DNA of 64,000 bases from Linderina pennispora (Eukaryota > Kickxellomycota > Kickxellomycetes > Kickxellales > Kickxellaceae): the NCBI RefSeq assembly GCF_002104995.1, contig NW_024468249.1, positions 620,001 through 684,000 of the forward strand, written 5' to 3'. Positions within the stretch are counted from its first letter, which is position 1; each line of letters opens with the position of its first letter. The notes beneath the pieces were generated by a model. That model was not told the origin of the DNA and did not search any database. It worked only from the letters and a program-made list of their open reading frames with translations. Of the stretch, positions 35,320 to 46,675 are shown piece after piece. Position numbers and translations under genes: made by a program.

Positions 35320-37778
35320 ATGTCGGTTGTCGGTAAGTACTAGGGCCCAGGTGTGGGGAGAAGGAGGAGGGAGCGGCCTGTGCTGTGTGATGTACTGCTA
35401 TATATATATATATATATATATATCCTACAGTCGTCTAATATGCTCTCCATCGGATCACTTTCTAGGATTTGACGTCGGAAACCTCCAGTCGGTTATTGCG
35501 GTGGCGCGTAACCGCGGTATCGATATTGTGGCTAACGAGGTGTCGAACCGGGCTACTCCCAGCATGGTGTCGTTTGGCAGCAAGCAGCGGTACATTGGCG
35601 AGAGCGCAAAGAACCAGGAGATGAGCAACTTCAAGAACACGGTGATCGGGCTCAAGCGCCTGATTGGGCGGTCGTTCAACGACCCTGAGGTTGCAGAGTT
35701 TGAGCAGCAGTTCATCGGGGGCAAGCTGTGCGACGTTAACGGCGAGGTTGGTGTCGAGGTGAGCTACCTGGACGAGGTGACCAAGGTGAGCGCGACCCAG
35801 CTGTATGCGATGTATCTGGGCAAGCTGCGCGACATCACGGCGAAGGAGCTGAACGGCTCAGTCTCCGATGTTGTGATCTCGGTGCCGGGCTGGTACACCG
35901 ACCGCCAGCGCCGTGCTGTGCTGCAGGCGAGCAAGATTGCCGGGCTGAACCCGCTGCGGCTGATCAACGACAACGCGGCGGCGGCGCTGGGATATGGCAT
36001 CACCAAGACGGACCTGCCCGAGGACAAGGCGCGCAACGTTGTTTTTGTGGACCTGGGCCACAGCTCGTTCTCGGTGTCGGTTGTTGCCTTCAAGAAGGGC
36101 GAGCTGACGGTCAAGGCTGTTGCGTACGACCGCAACGTTGGTGGCCGCAACTTTGACAAGGCGCTGCTGGACCACTTTGTGCAGGTGTTCAACGAGAAGT
36201 ACAAGATCGATGTGCGCACCAAGGACAAGGCGATGGTGCGCCTGCTGGCGGCGTGCGAGAAGCTGAAGAAGATTCTGTCGGCCAATGCATCGGCGCCGAT
36301 CACGGTCGAGAACCTGATGAACGACATTGACGCCAGCGCCATGTACTCGCGTGACGAGTTCGTGGAGCTGATTGAGCCGCTGCTGCAGCGCCTGGAGGCC
36401 CCGATCAAGCAGGCGATCAGCGACGCGAACCTGTCGGCGGACGAGATCCACTCGATCGAGCTGGTGGGCGGCTCGATCCGTATCCCGGCGGTGAAGAAGC
36501 GCCTGACTGACTTCTTTGGCCGCGAGCTGTCCTACACGCTCAACCAGGACGAGGCAGTTGCTCGCGGCTGCGCGTTCCAGTGCGCGATTGCGTCGCCGGT
36601 GTTCCGGGTGCGTGACTTTGCCATCCACGACGTCACAGCGCACCCGATCCGGTTCCAGTGGGAGGCGTCGCAGGGCAGCGACGACACGCAGCTGGATGTG
36701 TTTGGGCGGTACAACACGATCCCCAGCACCAAGATGCTGACGTTCTACCGCAAGCAGCCGTTCACGATCGAGGCGTACTATGCCGACCCGGCTCACCTGC
36801 CGCAGGGCACCAACCCGTGGATCGCGCGGTTCGACGTCAAGAACGTCGAGGCGACGGCGACGGGCGATCTGTCGACGATCAAGGTCAAGGCGCGGCTGGA
36901 CCAGAGCGGCGTGCTGAACATCACCAGTGCGTACACGGTCGAGGAGATTGAGGTTGAGGAGCCGGTGCCGCAGGCGGAGCCCAAGGAGGGCGAGGAGGCG
37001 GCGGCTCCCGAGATGCGCAAGGTGAAGAAGCTGCAGAAGAAGGCGGATCTGCCGGTGTCGCAGGCGTCGCAGTGCCTGGACAACGAGACGCTGACAGCGC
37101 TGGCCAAGAAGGAGCAGGAGATGCACAAGACGGACGCGCTTGTGTTTGAGACGGAGCACGCCAAGAACTCGCTGGAGGAGTACATCTACGAGATCCGCGG
37201 CAAGGTCGAGGGCGACTGCTCGGCGTACGTGGACCCGAGCGAGCGCGACGGGTTCCTGTCGCGGCTGATGGAGGCCGAGGACTGGCTGTACGAGGACGGC
37301 GAGGACACGACCAAGGCGGCCTATGTGGAGAAGCTGGCGACGCTGAAGGCTGTCGGCGATCCGATTGTGGAGCGGTCGCGCGAGGACCGCGAGCGGCCGG
37401 TGGCGGCGCGCGAGCTGCGCGAAATCATCGAGCAGTGGGCCGAGCGCGCGATGTCGCAGGAGGAGCGGTATGCGCACATCACCGAGGAGGAGCGCCAGCG
37501 GGTGATTGACCGCATCGAGAAGGTGCAGAACTGGCTGGACGAGAAGCTGGAGAAGCAGAGCCTCAAGAAGAAGTGGGAGGCGCCGGTTGTGTTTGCGCAC
37601 GAGATCCGCACGCAGAAGCAGGAGCTGGTGTACTTTGCCAGCCCGATCATGTCGCGGCCCAAGCCCAAGGAGGAGCCCAAGCCCGAGGAGCAGGCGGCAG
37701 CGGGCTCTGGCACGGCCACGCCCAACCCGGCCGAGGAGAAGCCGGACCAAGCCCGCCGAGGAGATGGACGTCGACTAA
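35320..37778 (+). CDS. SSE1: Hsp110/Sse1-type Hsp70 nucleotide-exchange chaperone; one apparent frameshift at the 3' end
   Basis: Exon 1 is 35320-35332 and exon 2 starts at 35466; splicing gives MSVVGFDVGNLQSVIAVARN, close to the start of Sse1. The intron (35333-35465) holds a (TA)n tract. The protein acts in the cytosol as exchange factor for Hsp70 and as a holdase. The N-terminal ATPase fold shows NRATPSMVSFG, DLGHSSFSVSVVAF and VGGSIRIPAVKKRL. The substrate domain with an acidic loop (PQAEPKEGEEAAAPE) and the helical tail (NSLEEYIYEIRGKVEG) follow. Near the end one surplus C at 37747-37748 replaces the tail EKPDKPAEEMDVD by an unrelated extension; removing it restores the typical acidic Hsp110 end with a stop at 37776-37778. 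Total length would be about 770 residues. Confidence 0.92.
35399..35423. repeat. (TA)n microsatellite inside the SSE1 intron
   Basis: About 12 TA units in a row, entirely within the first intron of the Hsp110 gene. Confidence 0.9.
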
Positions 37779-38058
37779 ATTTTCATTGTTCCCACCCCAA
37801 GAAACGAATAGAACCTTCCTCTCTTTTTTCCGCTTTCTCGACGTGCCACACGGGCCCCACCACACGCAGCCGTTGATGCCGTGGTTGGAGAAAATGCACC
37901 TGATTATTGAGGAGCGCACCACCTGGTCTGCCCTTGCTGATCATCGGCTGCTGGCGTGGCCACCTCTTGTCCAGCTCGGCACCATTTTATTTTTTTCAGT
38001 TCCTCTTGTTCGACTAGTCTATCTATTTTTAAGATTAGGCTAATTTTGCAGACAGAGA

Positions 38059-39496
38059 ATGGCAGCAAAGGTATCAAAGAAGACGTCCGGGGCGTCGCTG
38101 CGAGGCACAGAGAGCCCGTCGAAGCTTCGGCATCGTAAGAGCAACCACGGCAACGACAAGCGGGTAAGCAGAGCAGGGGCATTTGTTTGGAATCCGCGAG
38201 TAGCAGAGGATATCCAAAGGCAGGCTGCTAAGACTTTCTTGCTTTGGGCTTACTGCATGGCGATGTAGGGCGGCGAGGAGAGCGCAGCGCCGGTGCTGCT
38301 GGCGGCGGAGGAGACGCAAAAGAAGTGGCGGAACTGGCGGCAGCGGACGACGTTTACGTTTGCGATGATCGGGGGGTTCTTCACGGTGATAGCGCTGGGG
38401 CCGCTCTCGATCATGCTGATGGTGCTGTGCCTGCAGGTGCTGATCTACCGGGAGGTGATTTCGCTGGCGTCGGTGCCGAAGAAGGAGCGGTCGCTGCCGT
38501 GGTCGCGGGCGATGAACGTGTATTTCCTGATCTGCCTGGAGTACTATCTGTATGGGCGGAATGTGCACCGGGCGATCCAGCGGCACGCGTGGCTGGAGGC
38601 GTATCTGCAGCCGCTGTTTGCGCACCACCGGTTTATCTCGTTCAGCCTATATCTCGTGGGGTTCATGTGGTTTGTGGGGACGCTGCGCAAGGGGTACTAC
38701 CGGTTCCAGATGGGGCAGTTTGCGTGGACGCACATGGCGCTGGGGCTGGTGGTGATGCAGAGCCAGTACATGATCGAGAACATCTTTGAGGGCATCTTCT
38801 GGTTCTTCCTGCCGATAGCGCTGGTGATTGTGAACGACATCTTTGCGTATGTGTTTGGGTTTTTCTTTGGGCGGCACCAGCTGATTGAGCTGAGCCCGAA
38901 GAAGACGTGGGAAGGGGTACATTGGAGGCGGGCTGACGACGATGGCGTTTGGGTTCCTGTTTACGGCGGTGCTGAGCAACTGGCGGTTCATGACGTGTCC
39001 GCCGCCGAATCTGCACATGACGGCGTTTTCGGCGGTGGAGTGCGAGCTGAACCCGGTGTTTGTCGCGTCCGAGTACCGGCTGCCGGCGGCTGTGGCGACG
39101 GTGCTGTCGTGGGTGTTCCGGCGCAGCATCGCGACGGTGTGGATCAAGCCGGTGCAGTTCCACTCGCTGGCGATTTCGGCGTTTGCGTCGCTGATCGCGC
39201 CGTTCGGCGGGTTCTTTGCGTCGGGCGTGAAGCGGGCGTTCAACATCAAGGACTTTGGCAACTCGATTCCGGGCCATGGCGGAGTGACGGACCGGTTCGA
39301 CTGCCAGTTCTTCATGGCCGCGTTCTCGCACATTTATTATTCGAGCTTCATCAAGGTGTCGACGCTGACGGCGGCCGCCATGTTCAACAAGTTCCTGCTG
39401 CTGACGCCCGAGCGCCAGGTCGAGCTGTACCAGAGCATCCAGCAGTACCTGCAGACCACGGGCTCGATTGTCGAGGAAGCGGCCAAGTCGACTTGA
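38059..39496 (+). CDS. CDS1: Phosphatidate cytidylyltransferase (CDP-diacylglycerol synthase); one apparent frameshift
   Basis: Makes CDP-diacylglycerol from phosphatidic acid and CTP in the ER membrane, the precursor of phosphatidylinositol, phosphatidylserine and cardiolipin. Exon 1 (38059-38163) codes a basic cytosolic start, MAAKVSKKTSGASL; the intron is 38164-38268; exon 2 carries at least six membrane spans. The family signature SGVKRAFNIKDFGNSIPGHG followed by GVTDR is intact near the C-terminus. One G too many in the run at 38914-38917 breaks the frame inside SPKKTWEGYIGGG; without it the protein is 443 residues, close to yeast Cds1. The stop is at 39494-39496. The gene lies ~280 bp downstream of SSE1 on the same strand and ~90 bp before SPT8. 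Confidence 0.93.
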
Positions 39497-39584
39497 GAGG
39501 ACAGTTCTCGGGATTTCTTTGTTCTCTTCTTTTGATTCCCAGTCTTTTTTTTCTAATTTCATTTATTTTTTTTCTCTCTTCAAA

Positions 39585-41036
39585 ATGTCGGACAGCGGGT
39601 TCAATGACGACCTTTTGGAGCGTGAGCTATTTGGCGCAGAGTCGGACTCGCTGGAGGGCGGCATGGATGCCAATATGGACGTGGACGACATGCTGAGTCT
39701 CAGCGAGAGCATCACGGGACGGGCAACGCCAGCAGCAGCAGCTACAGGCAGCACACCAGCGCCGGTGGCCAAGCCCGGCACAGCAAAGGTCAGCCGGGCA
39801 GTACCGCAGCTGGACATTGAGATGGACACGCCGCCAGGCGCCTTGACAGTGCTGGAGAACGCACCGCGGGCGCAGTTTGCGGCGGCTGGGCAGCGGGCGC
39901 AGAGCCGCAGATACGAGGTGGTGCCCACAGCAGCCCTGCTGAATGCATACCAGATCCACACGCTGACAGCAACAGCCGACATGCGGTGGGTGTTCAGCGG
40001 GGGCGCCGACGGGTACATCAAGCGGTGGGACTTTGCAGCGACCATGAACGGCCGGCAGATGATGACGCAGGGGCAGCGGCATGCGCACGTGGACAGCGTC
40101 TCCAAGGCCGGCGTCATGGCTGGGTACTGGGAGCATTCGGACAACGACGTGCTGTCGCCGGTGTTCAGCATGGACGTGCAGGCCCAGGCGCTGTGGCTGG
40201 TGTCGGGCATGCAGAGCGGCCGCATTGCCCTGTGGAGTGTGCGCCATGACGAGGGCCGGAAGCTGCACGTGCTCAGCAAGCACCGCCAGCCCGTGTCGGT
40301 GCTGCGCATTTCCCCCGATGAGCGCGGCCTGGTCAGCGGCGCCTGGGACCGCGCTGTGCTGTACTGGGACCTGGACTCGGGTCGCCTGGCCCGCAGCTTT
40401 GCCGGCCACGCCTCGCAGATCAGCAGCATTGCCTTCCAGCCCACATGGGATGCTGCCAAATACAATGCCTTGAAAAACTCCCCAGCAGACGACTCGCAGG
40501 CGCCAGCAGAGAACGAGGGCTTTGACTTCAAGACGCCCAGCCCCGTGCTGATGACCGCCAGCATCGACGGGCAGTGTCTGCTGTGGGACGTACGCATGCG
40601 CGCTGCATTGCCGCACCGCTTCGATCCGCCGCCGCGCACCCCGCCCTGGGCTGCCTCTGCGTGCTGGAGCCCCGATGGCAAGCGCATCTTCGTCGGCCGC
40701 CGCAACAACACTGTCGACGAGTACGAGTTCAACCAGGGCAACCAGCCCGTCCGATCCCTGCGCTTGCCGCCCAACTCGGGCCCTGTGACCGCGCTGGCTG
40801 CTTTGCCCAACAACCGCAGCCTGATCTGCTGCTCCACCGATAACGTGCGCATGTGGGATCTGGATGAGCAGAAGGGCGTGCGCTTTATGGTCATCCCGGG
40901 CCACCACGGCAGCACCGTGTCGTGTGCCTTGGTCGACGAGGCTGCGCGCTTCATGGTCACTGCCTGTGGGAACCGCGGGTGGGATGGCGTCAGCAACAAC
41001 GTGTGCTTGTGCTATGAGATCGAGAGCGTGAAATAG
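39585..41036 (+). CDS. SPT8: SAGA complex WD40 subunit Spt8
   Basis: 483 residues. An acidic start (MSDSGFNDDLLERELFG) and Ala/Thr-rich linker precede a WD40 propeller from about residue 110. Spt8 is the fungal SAGA subunit that contacts TBP and regulates its delivery to promoters. Matching segments are FSGGADGYIKRWDF, HVDSVSKAGVMAGYWEH, LSPVFSMDVQAQALWLVSG, VSGAWDRAVLYWDLDSG and LMTASIDGQCLLWDV. The ATG at 39585 follows a pyrimidine-rich leader and CAAA; no better start exists. There is no intron or frameshift. Confidence 0.9.
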   Translation: MSDSGFNDDLLERELFGAESDSLEGGMDANMDVDDMLSLSESITGRATPAAAATGSTPAPVAKPGTAKVSRAVPQLDIEMDTPPGALTVLENAPRAQFAAAGQRAQSRRYEVVPTAALLNAYQIHTLTATADMRWVFSGGADGYIKRWDFAATMNGRQMMTQGQRHAHVDSVSKAGVMAGYWEHSDNDVLSPVFSMDVQAQALWLVSGMQSGRIALWSVRHDEGRKLHVLSKHRQPVSVLRISPDERGLVSGAWDRAVLYWDLDSGRLARSFAGHASQISSIAFQPTWDAAKYNALKNSPADDSQAPAENEGFDFKTPSPVLMTASIDGQCLLWDVRMRAALPHRFDPPPRTPPWAASACWSPDGKRIFVGRRNNTVDEYEFNQGNQPVRSLRLPPNSGPVTALAALPNNRSLICCSTDNVRMWDLDEQKGVRFMVIPGHHGSTVSCALVDEAARFMVTACGNRGWDGVSNNVCLCYEIESVK

Positions 41037-41312
41037 ACTCATGGGCTGGTCTGCAGCTGGGGCTATTTATCGATCGCTTTCACATGCCGCTCCTGATTGC
41101 CTGTGCTTCCCAAACAGATGGCTTGGTTTCTATTGAGAAACAGGCGTGATTCATGTTCATCCACATGAAAGTTCGGGGCGGTCCTACAAAAGCAAGCACG
41201 CCCCGTCACCTTCCACAGCCCTGGAATATGAAAATGCCCATCGCGCCTCCCCTCTTTGCTAACCCACCTTTTCTCTTGTTTTTGCACTCCCCTCCTTTTT
41301 TTTCCTCTGTAA

Positions 41313-42224
41313 ATGAAGACCCGCCCATTGGTTGTCCTTGACGACTACTTTGTCAAGCGCAATTTGTTTTCGCAGCTAAAGCACAACACCCATGACATCC
41401 GCTTCCTGGGCGGCTACTTTGAGGTCTCCAGCGGCAGTCCGTTTCTGACAAAGTTTTTTTCTACCGAGCACATAATCGCGCAGCAGTGGATGCGCACTGC
41501 CGACACCCAAATAACGTACAGCTGGTGGCTCTATGCTGTCCATCTGGCCGCACTCCTACTGCTGGTGTTTGCGTACCTGGCCAGTCTGTCATCAGCGCCG
41601 CTGGTATATTCGCTGGGCACATTACCAAGCATCTGCCTATTGCTGGTGGTCTCATACCACGTGTGCTTTTTCCTGGCGCTGAACTACAAGCCGACATGGT
41701 TCGAGCGCACAGTGATCTTCCATTCGCCGTTTGCGTGGGCAGCCGCCTGGGTATTGGTGCTGTGCAATGACAGCACTCTGGCGGTGCCGCCGACCAGCCT
41801 TTTGGCAATCCATGTGTTCATCTGGTATGTGCGCCGCACGGCCATCGGAATTGTGGTATTTGAGCGCAAGATCCGTGCCAGCTCCGTCCTGCACTGGAGC
41901 CACCGCGCGTACTCGCTGGTGGCGCCGATTTTAATTGCATGGGCCTGGAAATGGTACCCGTGCTTGTCGGTCTCGTGGGATCTGTCAGGGTACTCGCCGA
42001 CGCGCGATTTGCTCGACCAGCGCGTTGTGCGCCAGTGGGCGGCTGAGCGCGAAATCCCCACAGTGCAGCTGCTAGCTGCCATGGCCATGGCTGGTGGGTT
42101 GCATGTTGCCTGGTATAGCTTCATTAGCTATGCCTACCATATGGTCGTCTGGAAGGAGTATTTGCGCGAGGGCCTTGCGGTCTGGGTCGTCAGCGACGGT
42201 GCCATGTGCACGAAACTGTTCTGA
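41313..42224 (+). CDS. Unrecognised multi-pass membrane protein
   Basis: 303 residues starting MKTRPLVVLDDYFVKRN. I do not recognise the family. About six hydrophobic segments are visible, for example WWLYAVHLAALLLLVFAYLA, LGTLPSICLLLVVSYHVCFF, SPFAWAAAWVLVLC and VQLLAAMAMAGGLHVAWYSF. The basic loop YVRRTAIGIVVFERKIRAS and the conserved-looking HWSHRAYSLVAPIL lie between spans 4 and 5. The ORF is intact, has codon use like its neighbours and a T/C-rich leader, so it is probably a real gene of the endomembrane or plasma membrane. Confidence 0.6.
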   Translation: MKTRPLVVLDDYFVKRNLFSQLKHNTHDIRFLGGYFEVSSGSPFLTKFFSTEHIIAQQWMRTADTQITYSWWLYAVHLAALLLLVFAYLASLSSAPLVYSLGTLPSICLLLVVSYHVCFFLALNYKPTWFERTVIFHSPFAWAAAWVLVLCNDSTLAVPPTSLLAIHVFIWYVRRTAIGIVVFERKIRASSVLHWSHRAYSLVAPILIAWAWKWYPCLSVSWDLSGYSPTRDLLDQRVVRQWAAEREIPTVQLLAAMAMAGGLHVAWYSFISYAYHMVVWKEYLREGLAVWVVSDGAMCTKLF

Positions 42225-42463
42225 CTGGTCCCTGTACTTCAGGCGCGTATTTTGTTTATAGCTTTTTATTTTTTGCATTTCGCGATTGTACATTTATTGC
42301 CGCTCATAAATAGACTGCATGTAGTGGCTACCAGGAGCATTTAGTGTTTATTCCACCTGACTGATGTAGTTGAAGCTTCACGTACTATTCTACAAGACGA
42401 TAATGCCAACATAGGCGGTGGCGTAGGAAGCACCCAATCTTCCCAGGGCACTCTTGACCAAGC

Positions 42464-43122
42464 ATGATGGTTGAGGGCCTAGTGGCAGCTGGTGCGCGTG
42501 TCTATATTACCAGTCGCAGTGAGCAGGTACTCAAGGAGGCATCGCAGTCCCTGACAGCCCAAGGTCCCGGCAAATGCGACTACATTGTCTGCGACATCAC
42601 GGATCCTGAACAAGTGCAGCAACTGGCGCACAAGCTTACCGAGCTTGAGCCAAACGGACTACACGCCCTAATTAACAACTGTGGACGGACGTACGTAGCT
42701 AACTACAATGATCATCCTGACGACGAGTTTCTCAGTACCTTGCAACTGAATATGTTTACCCCCTTCTTAGTGTCCAAGACACTCCTGCCGCTGCTGAAGC
42801 GCGTGGCAACTAAGGAGTGCCCAACGCGTATAATCAACATAACTAGCGTTGCTGATTACCGAATTTGTGTCCACTCACCCGGCGTACATATCATCCAAGG
42901 CCGGTCTGATCCATCTGACCAAGGACATGGCGCAAAAGTTTGCACCGGACAACATCACGGTCAATTCGATCTCACCAGGCTCGATTGACTCGCCGATGCT
43001 GCGGGATACCTTGCCAGAGGACTTCTTTATGCAGCTGCCAGATTTAGTTCCGCTGCGCAGGTTAGGAAACACCATAGGTATTACTGGAGCTGTTGTGTTC
43101 CTTGCCGCCAATGCACCAGCAA
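42464..43122 (+). pseudogene. Short-chain dehydrogenase/reductase pseudogene, truncated at both ends
   Basis: It matches the intact SDR at 45611-46399 from MMAEGLVSAGARVYITSR onward, but lacks the first ~25 residues with the TGGGTGIGR cofactor loop. A 2-bp deletion near 42855 shifts the frame between NITSVAD and HPAYISSKAGLIHLTKDM. The 3' end is lost: after VVFLAANAPAS the sequence runs into the inverted Fanzor copy at about 43104-43125, so the last ~25 residues are absent. NNCG replaces the usual NNSG/NNAG. Its loss must follow the duplication that produced the two SDR copies. Confidence 0.85.
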
Positions 43123-44843
43123 GTGAATCGGCCGCTACTGCTGCAGTTGCTGCTGTGGCCTCTGTTGCATCTGATGGCATCTTCGCTGCTTCGTGTGCAG
43201 CCTTCTCGGCCAATTTTTTTTGCCCCTTTCTGCTGCTTTCCTTGCCTCTGTTGCTGCCCTCTTTGCTGCGTTGATCTCTGTAGCCTGCTCGCGTGTTTTC
43301 GAAATACACACCTGCTTGATTATTTGCTTGTCTAAGCGCACATGGCCTGGGATCCATGATGTCCGCAGAGGCAAGCATTGGGAGGAGACTTGCCAAGCTG
43401 CTCATTCTCGATAAGCTGACATAGGCGAATGTATGCACGCAGATGCTTAAGTGGATTTGCCTTGGCATCATAGTATCGGCTGTCTTTGGCGAATCTGTAC
43501 TTGGCATCATAGGCATTAAGGACTGGTGCCAGCTTGTTGTAGATTGCAAGCATCGATGGGGTGAGCACACTGAGATCAGGGCGCCTAGAGGCAACTGCCT
43601 AGCGGAGCTTCTGTGCAGGTGTATAAATATACACTTGACATGCATTTTTGAACTCAGCCTTAGACACATTGCCCATTGTACTGTGCAGTGTGTTTTTGCG
43701 GCTGCGAATATCAATCAATTTGGCCAGAATCCGCTGTAGGCAAGTGCCATAGTGCAACACAATGTTGTTCTTGTATGCTGTCATCAGCTCGGTGTCAACA
43801 TATGTTGCTACCTGATTCATTTCGCGTACGCCATGTAGCTCGATATCGCCATTATGTAATAGATAATCATAAATATGGTATCTAATTACATCACCGAAAT
43901 CTGCACTCGACAGTTCTGACCTGTCCTTCCAGTTAGCAAAATCATTAGCAGATATAGCCGTCTTTGTCTTTAGATTTTGGTAAATGAATAAATAAATAGA
44001 ACGAAACAAACTCCTTTTTCATAAATATTGTAGGGTCAAAGCCATCATTGTCAGCTAGTTGATGGAGTAGTATCCATCGTGCAAGCATGTATGTATGCTC
44101 TTTGATGATATTGACGCTGTGTACAAATTGCTCTAGGCGGGGCAACATAGAACCACGGAAGCCAATACCACCAAGTGATATCTTTATGACAGTAGTGCTG
44201 CGGGTAATATTCATTTGAGAAATTCAATAGGCAAGTAAGAAGAGAAATGATGCTGTTCAGTTTTGCTTTATTGCATATGCATAGCATTAAGAACTTTTTA
44301 TTAAAAATGATCTGGCTTGCATGGTTCTTGGGGCCCTTAGCACTGATACAGTCGCTTGAATCAATCTATACAGACTGGGTCCATTGTGGCCCAAATGCTA
44401 CCGCTTACGCATGTTCATAAGACAGATTAATTTATAAAATAAACCCACAAATATTGCATAACCACCAGAAGAGCTATATGGCCTTATTCAATAGATGCTC
44501 ATAAATAAACATCCTAAGAGTGTTGCGCAGCCGGTGATGACCACCATGATGACGCCATGGAAGTTATCAGGCCGATCAGCAATGAGAGCAGCTCTTGCGC
44601 TAAACCAATAGAGATATCTAGTGGAGATATCTAGTGGAGACCTGTGGCCACTACAATACCAGCTTGTCGCCCTGGTTTCACCGATGAGGTCAGATGCCGC
44701 ACAAGATCAAAAGGAGTTTACGGAGCAAGTCACCCAAACTCGCTTTGAGATTTAAAAGTTTTATCTTTTAACCAACTAATAAGGTTCTAGCGGGCGGTTG
44801 GACACTTTTTCGACTATAAAATCTTATATATAGGTAAAGATAA
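43113..44843 (-). mobile_element. Inverted, truncated and decayed Fanzor copy
   Basis: The minus strand matches the Fanzor element at 11571-14810 from its left end (44843) through the 5' leader and the N-terminal half of the gene, then stops inside the Ala-rich linker. The nuclease domain, zinc finger and RNA region are missing. Segments such as MNITRSTTVIKISLGGIGF (44214), SSADFGDVIRYHIYDYLL and VYIYTPAQKLR (43599) are in different frames, with a stop right after AQKLR. The copy is non-functional. It has a private 14-bp tandem duplication (GAGATATCTAGTG) at about 44611-44638. The junction with the SDR pseudogene falls in an alanine-coding stretch similar in both sequences. Confidence 0.85.
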
Positions 44844-45610
44844 AGATTATTACTTTTTGTAGCCATGGTACGTGAAAGTTCGACATCACTGAATGGAAAC
44901 ACTGGTGAGTTATTCACTGGATAATAGGGCGCGTTATGCGTCAAACGTTTCACAAGATAGTTGCAGCATTGCAGAAGCTCCTTTTTATAGTGTCTCCAGT
45001 GCTAGCAAACCTGGTTAGGCTGGAGACATAACAGATAAATATCGATATCATCCGGATCACGCAGAGTAATGATATTGCCAAGTGTGTTGACAATTCGCTG
45101 GAGAATACATGGTTTCAGTGTTGCCGAGTTTGCCATTAGCGAGGAAAAATAAGTTTTGGAAGAGGAGGGAAAGAGAAATGCAGTTCTTGTCAATAACAGT
45201 TGTCAGCTCGCACTTGTTCTGTACATGACAATCCTTGTCAGCACTTCCCGAAGCATACTTTACTATCTACAATACTCAACTTCATGCATTTACATGGGTC
45301 GCATAAATATAATCTCGTTGCCGAAAGAAAGAGCGCACATACGCTTTGTTTATGTTTTTGAAGTATTATGAGCAATGGAAACTCAAAACTGATGGAAGTA
45401 AGGAAAGTAGAAACCACAAATTCCTTACTGTATCTAATTCTCGGGGGCAGAGGGATCATACTCGGACCCTCATCTTAACCGTACTATTCGTTTCCTAAAC
45501 TTGCTTCAAAATGGTCGACTATACCTTTCCGGTTATCATAAAACGGCTGTTTCCCTTTGCCTTTCGTTCTTTCTGAACTCACTTTTTCAATACTTTTTTT
45601 AACTATCAAA
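44844..45610. other. Intergenic region upstream of the intact SDR
   Basis: About 770 bp of AT-rich DNA between the left end of the truncated Fanzor copy and the SDR start codon. Short ORFs on both strands have no recognisable product. A T-rich run just before 45611 may belong to the SDR promoter. Confidence 0.45.
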
Positions 45611-46399
45611 ATGGACATATACTCACTCTTCAGTGTCAAGGACAAAGCGTTCGTTGTTACTGGTGGCGGCACCGGTATTGGCCGCATGATGGCTGAAGGG
45701 CTAGTATCAGCTGGTGCACGTGTCTATATTACCAGTCGCAACGAGCAGGTGCTCAAGGAGGCATCGCAGTCCCTGACAGCCCAAGGTCCCGGCAAATGCG
45801 ACTACATCGTCTGCGACATCACGGATCCTGAACAAGTGCAGCAACTGGCGCACAAGCTTACCGAGCTCGAGCCAAACGGACTACACGCTCTAATCAACAA
45901 CTCCGGAAAAATGCACAAATCGAACTATGAGGATCACTCTGACGACGAGTTTCTCAGTACTTTGCAACTGAATATGTTCACCCCCTTCCTAGTGTCCAAG
46001 ACATTCCTGCCGCTGCTGAAGCGCGTGGCAACTAAGGAGTGCCCAGCGCGTATAATCAACATCGCTAGCATTGCTGGTACTCGAGTTCCTGCAATCACTT
46101 ACCCAGCGTACATGTCGTCCAAGGCCGGTCTGATCCATCTGACCAAGGACATGGCACAAAAGTTTGCGCAGTACAACATCACGGTCAATTCGATCTCACC
46201 AGGCATGTTTGAGTCGGAATTGCTTCGTAATATCATGAATGAGGGCACGTACACAAATCTTCCAGACATAATCCCTTTACGCAGGCTCGGGGCTACTCGA
46301 GATATCGCCACCACTGTGATATTTCTGACATCGGATGCCGGCTCATACATCACTGGTGCCGACGTTGTGGTTGATGGTGGAGCTCTCAACCGACCATGA
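45611..46399 (+). CDS. Short-chain dehydrogenase/reductase
   Basis: 262 residues, intact. A classical SDR: an NAD(P)-binding TGGGTGIGR loop (~residues 17-25), NNSG, the catalytic serine in NIASIAG, the YMSSK form of the Tyr-x3-Lys pair, and ITGADVVVDGGALNRP at the end. It resembles RhlG-like beta-ketoacyl reductases; the substrate cannot be told from sequence. ATG 45611 follows an A/T-rich leader (CTATCAAA). The upstream paralogue at 42464 is broken, so this is probably the only working copy here. Confidence 0.9.
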   Translation: MDIYSLFSVKDKAFVVTGGGTGIGRMMAEGLVSAGARVYITSRNEQVLKEASQSLTAQGPGKCDYIVCDITDPEQVQQLAHKLTELEPNGLHALINNSGKMHKSNYEDHSDDEFLSTLQLNMFTPFLVSKTFLPLLKRVATKECPARIINIASIAGTRVPAITYPAYMSSKAGLIHLTKDMAQKFAQYNITVNSISPGMFESELLRNIMNEGTYTNLPDIIPLRRLGATRDIATTVIFLTSDAGSYITGADVVVDGGALNRP

Positions 46400-46675
46400 T
46401 GTTGAATTTGGACCTGGTCCGCTGTAGTCCCTTAGTCCCATCATGTGTTTGTTAGAAGGCTGAGCCTTCAGTCTATGTTCCTACCACCAACGCGTAGTGA
46501 GCCTCTAGCGACTCGTGCAAGCGAGTGAGCCGCCAGACTGCGCGAGCCGGACCGATTCTAAACTCTATTAGCGTCATCTATCTGCCTCCGTCTGATCCCC
46601 TGCCTTCACTCCAATGCTTTAGCGACCTCCCCTTTCCACATTTAAATTCGAAAAAAAGCCTAATTATACTTCAGC

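Noticed and set aside
35858-37750. 630-codon minus-strand ORF opposite the Hsp110 gene
   Set aside because: It is the antisense of a GC-rich coding region, Leu/Arg/His rich, with no recognisable domain. The plus-strand Hsp110 explains it.
42849-43274. Possible fusion protein of SDR and a hydrophobic tail
   Set aside because: The tail is the reverse strand of the Fanzor Ala-rich linker, read by accident. The SDR half is already frameshifted and lacks its cofactor loop.
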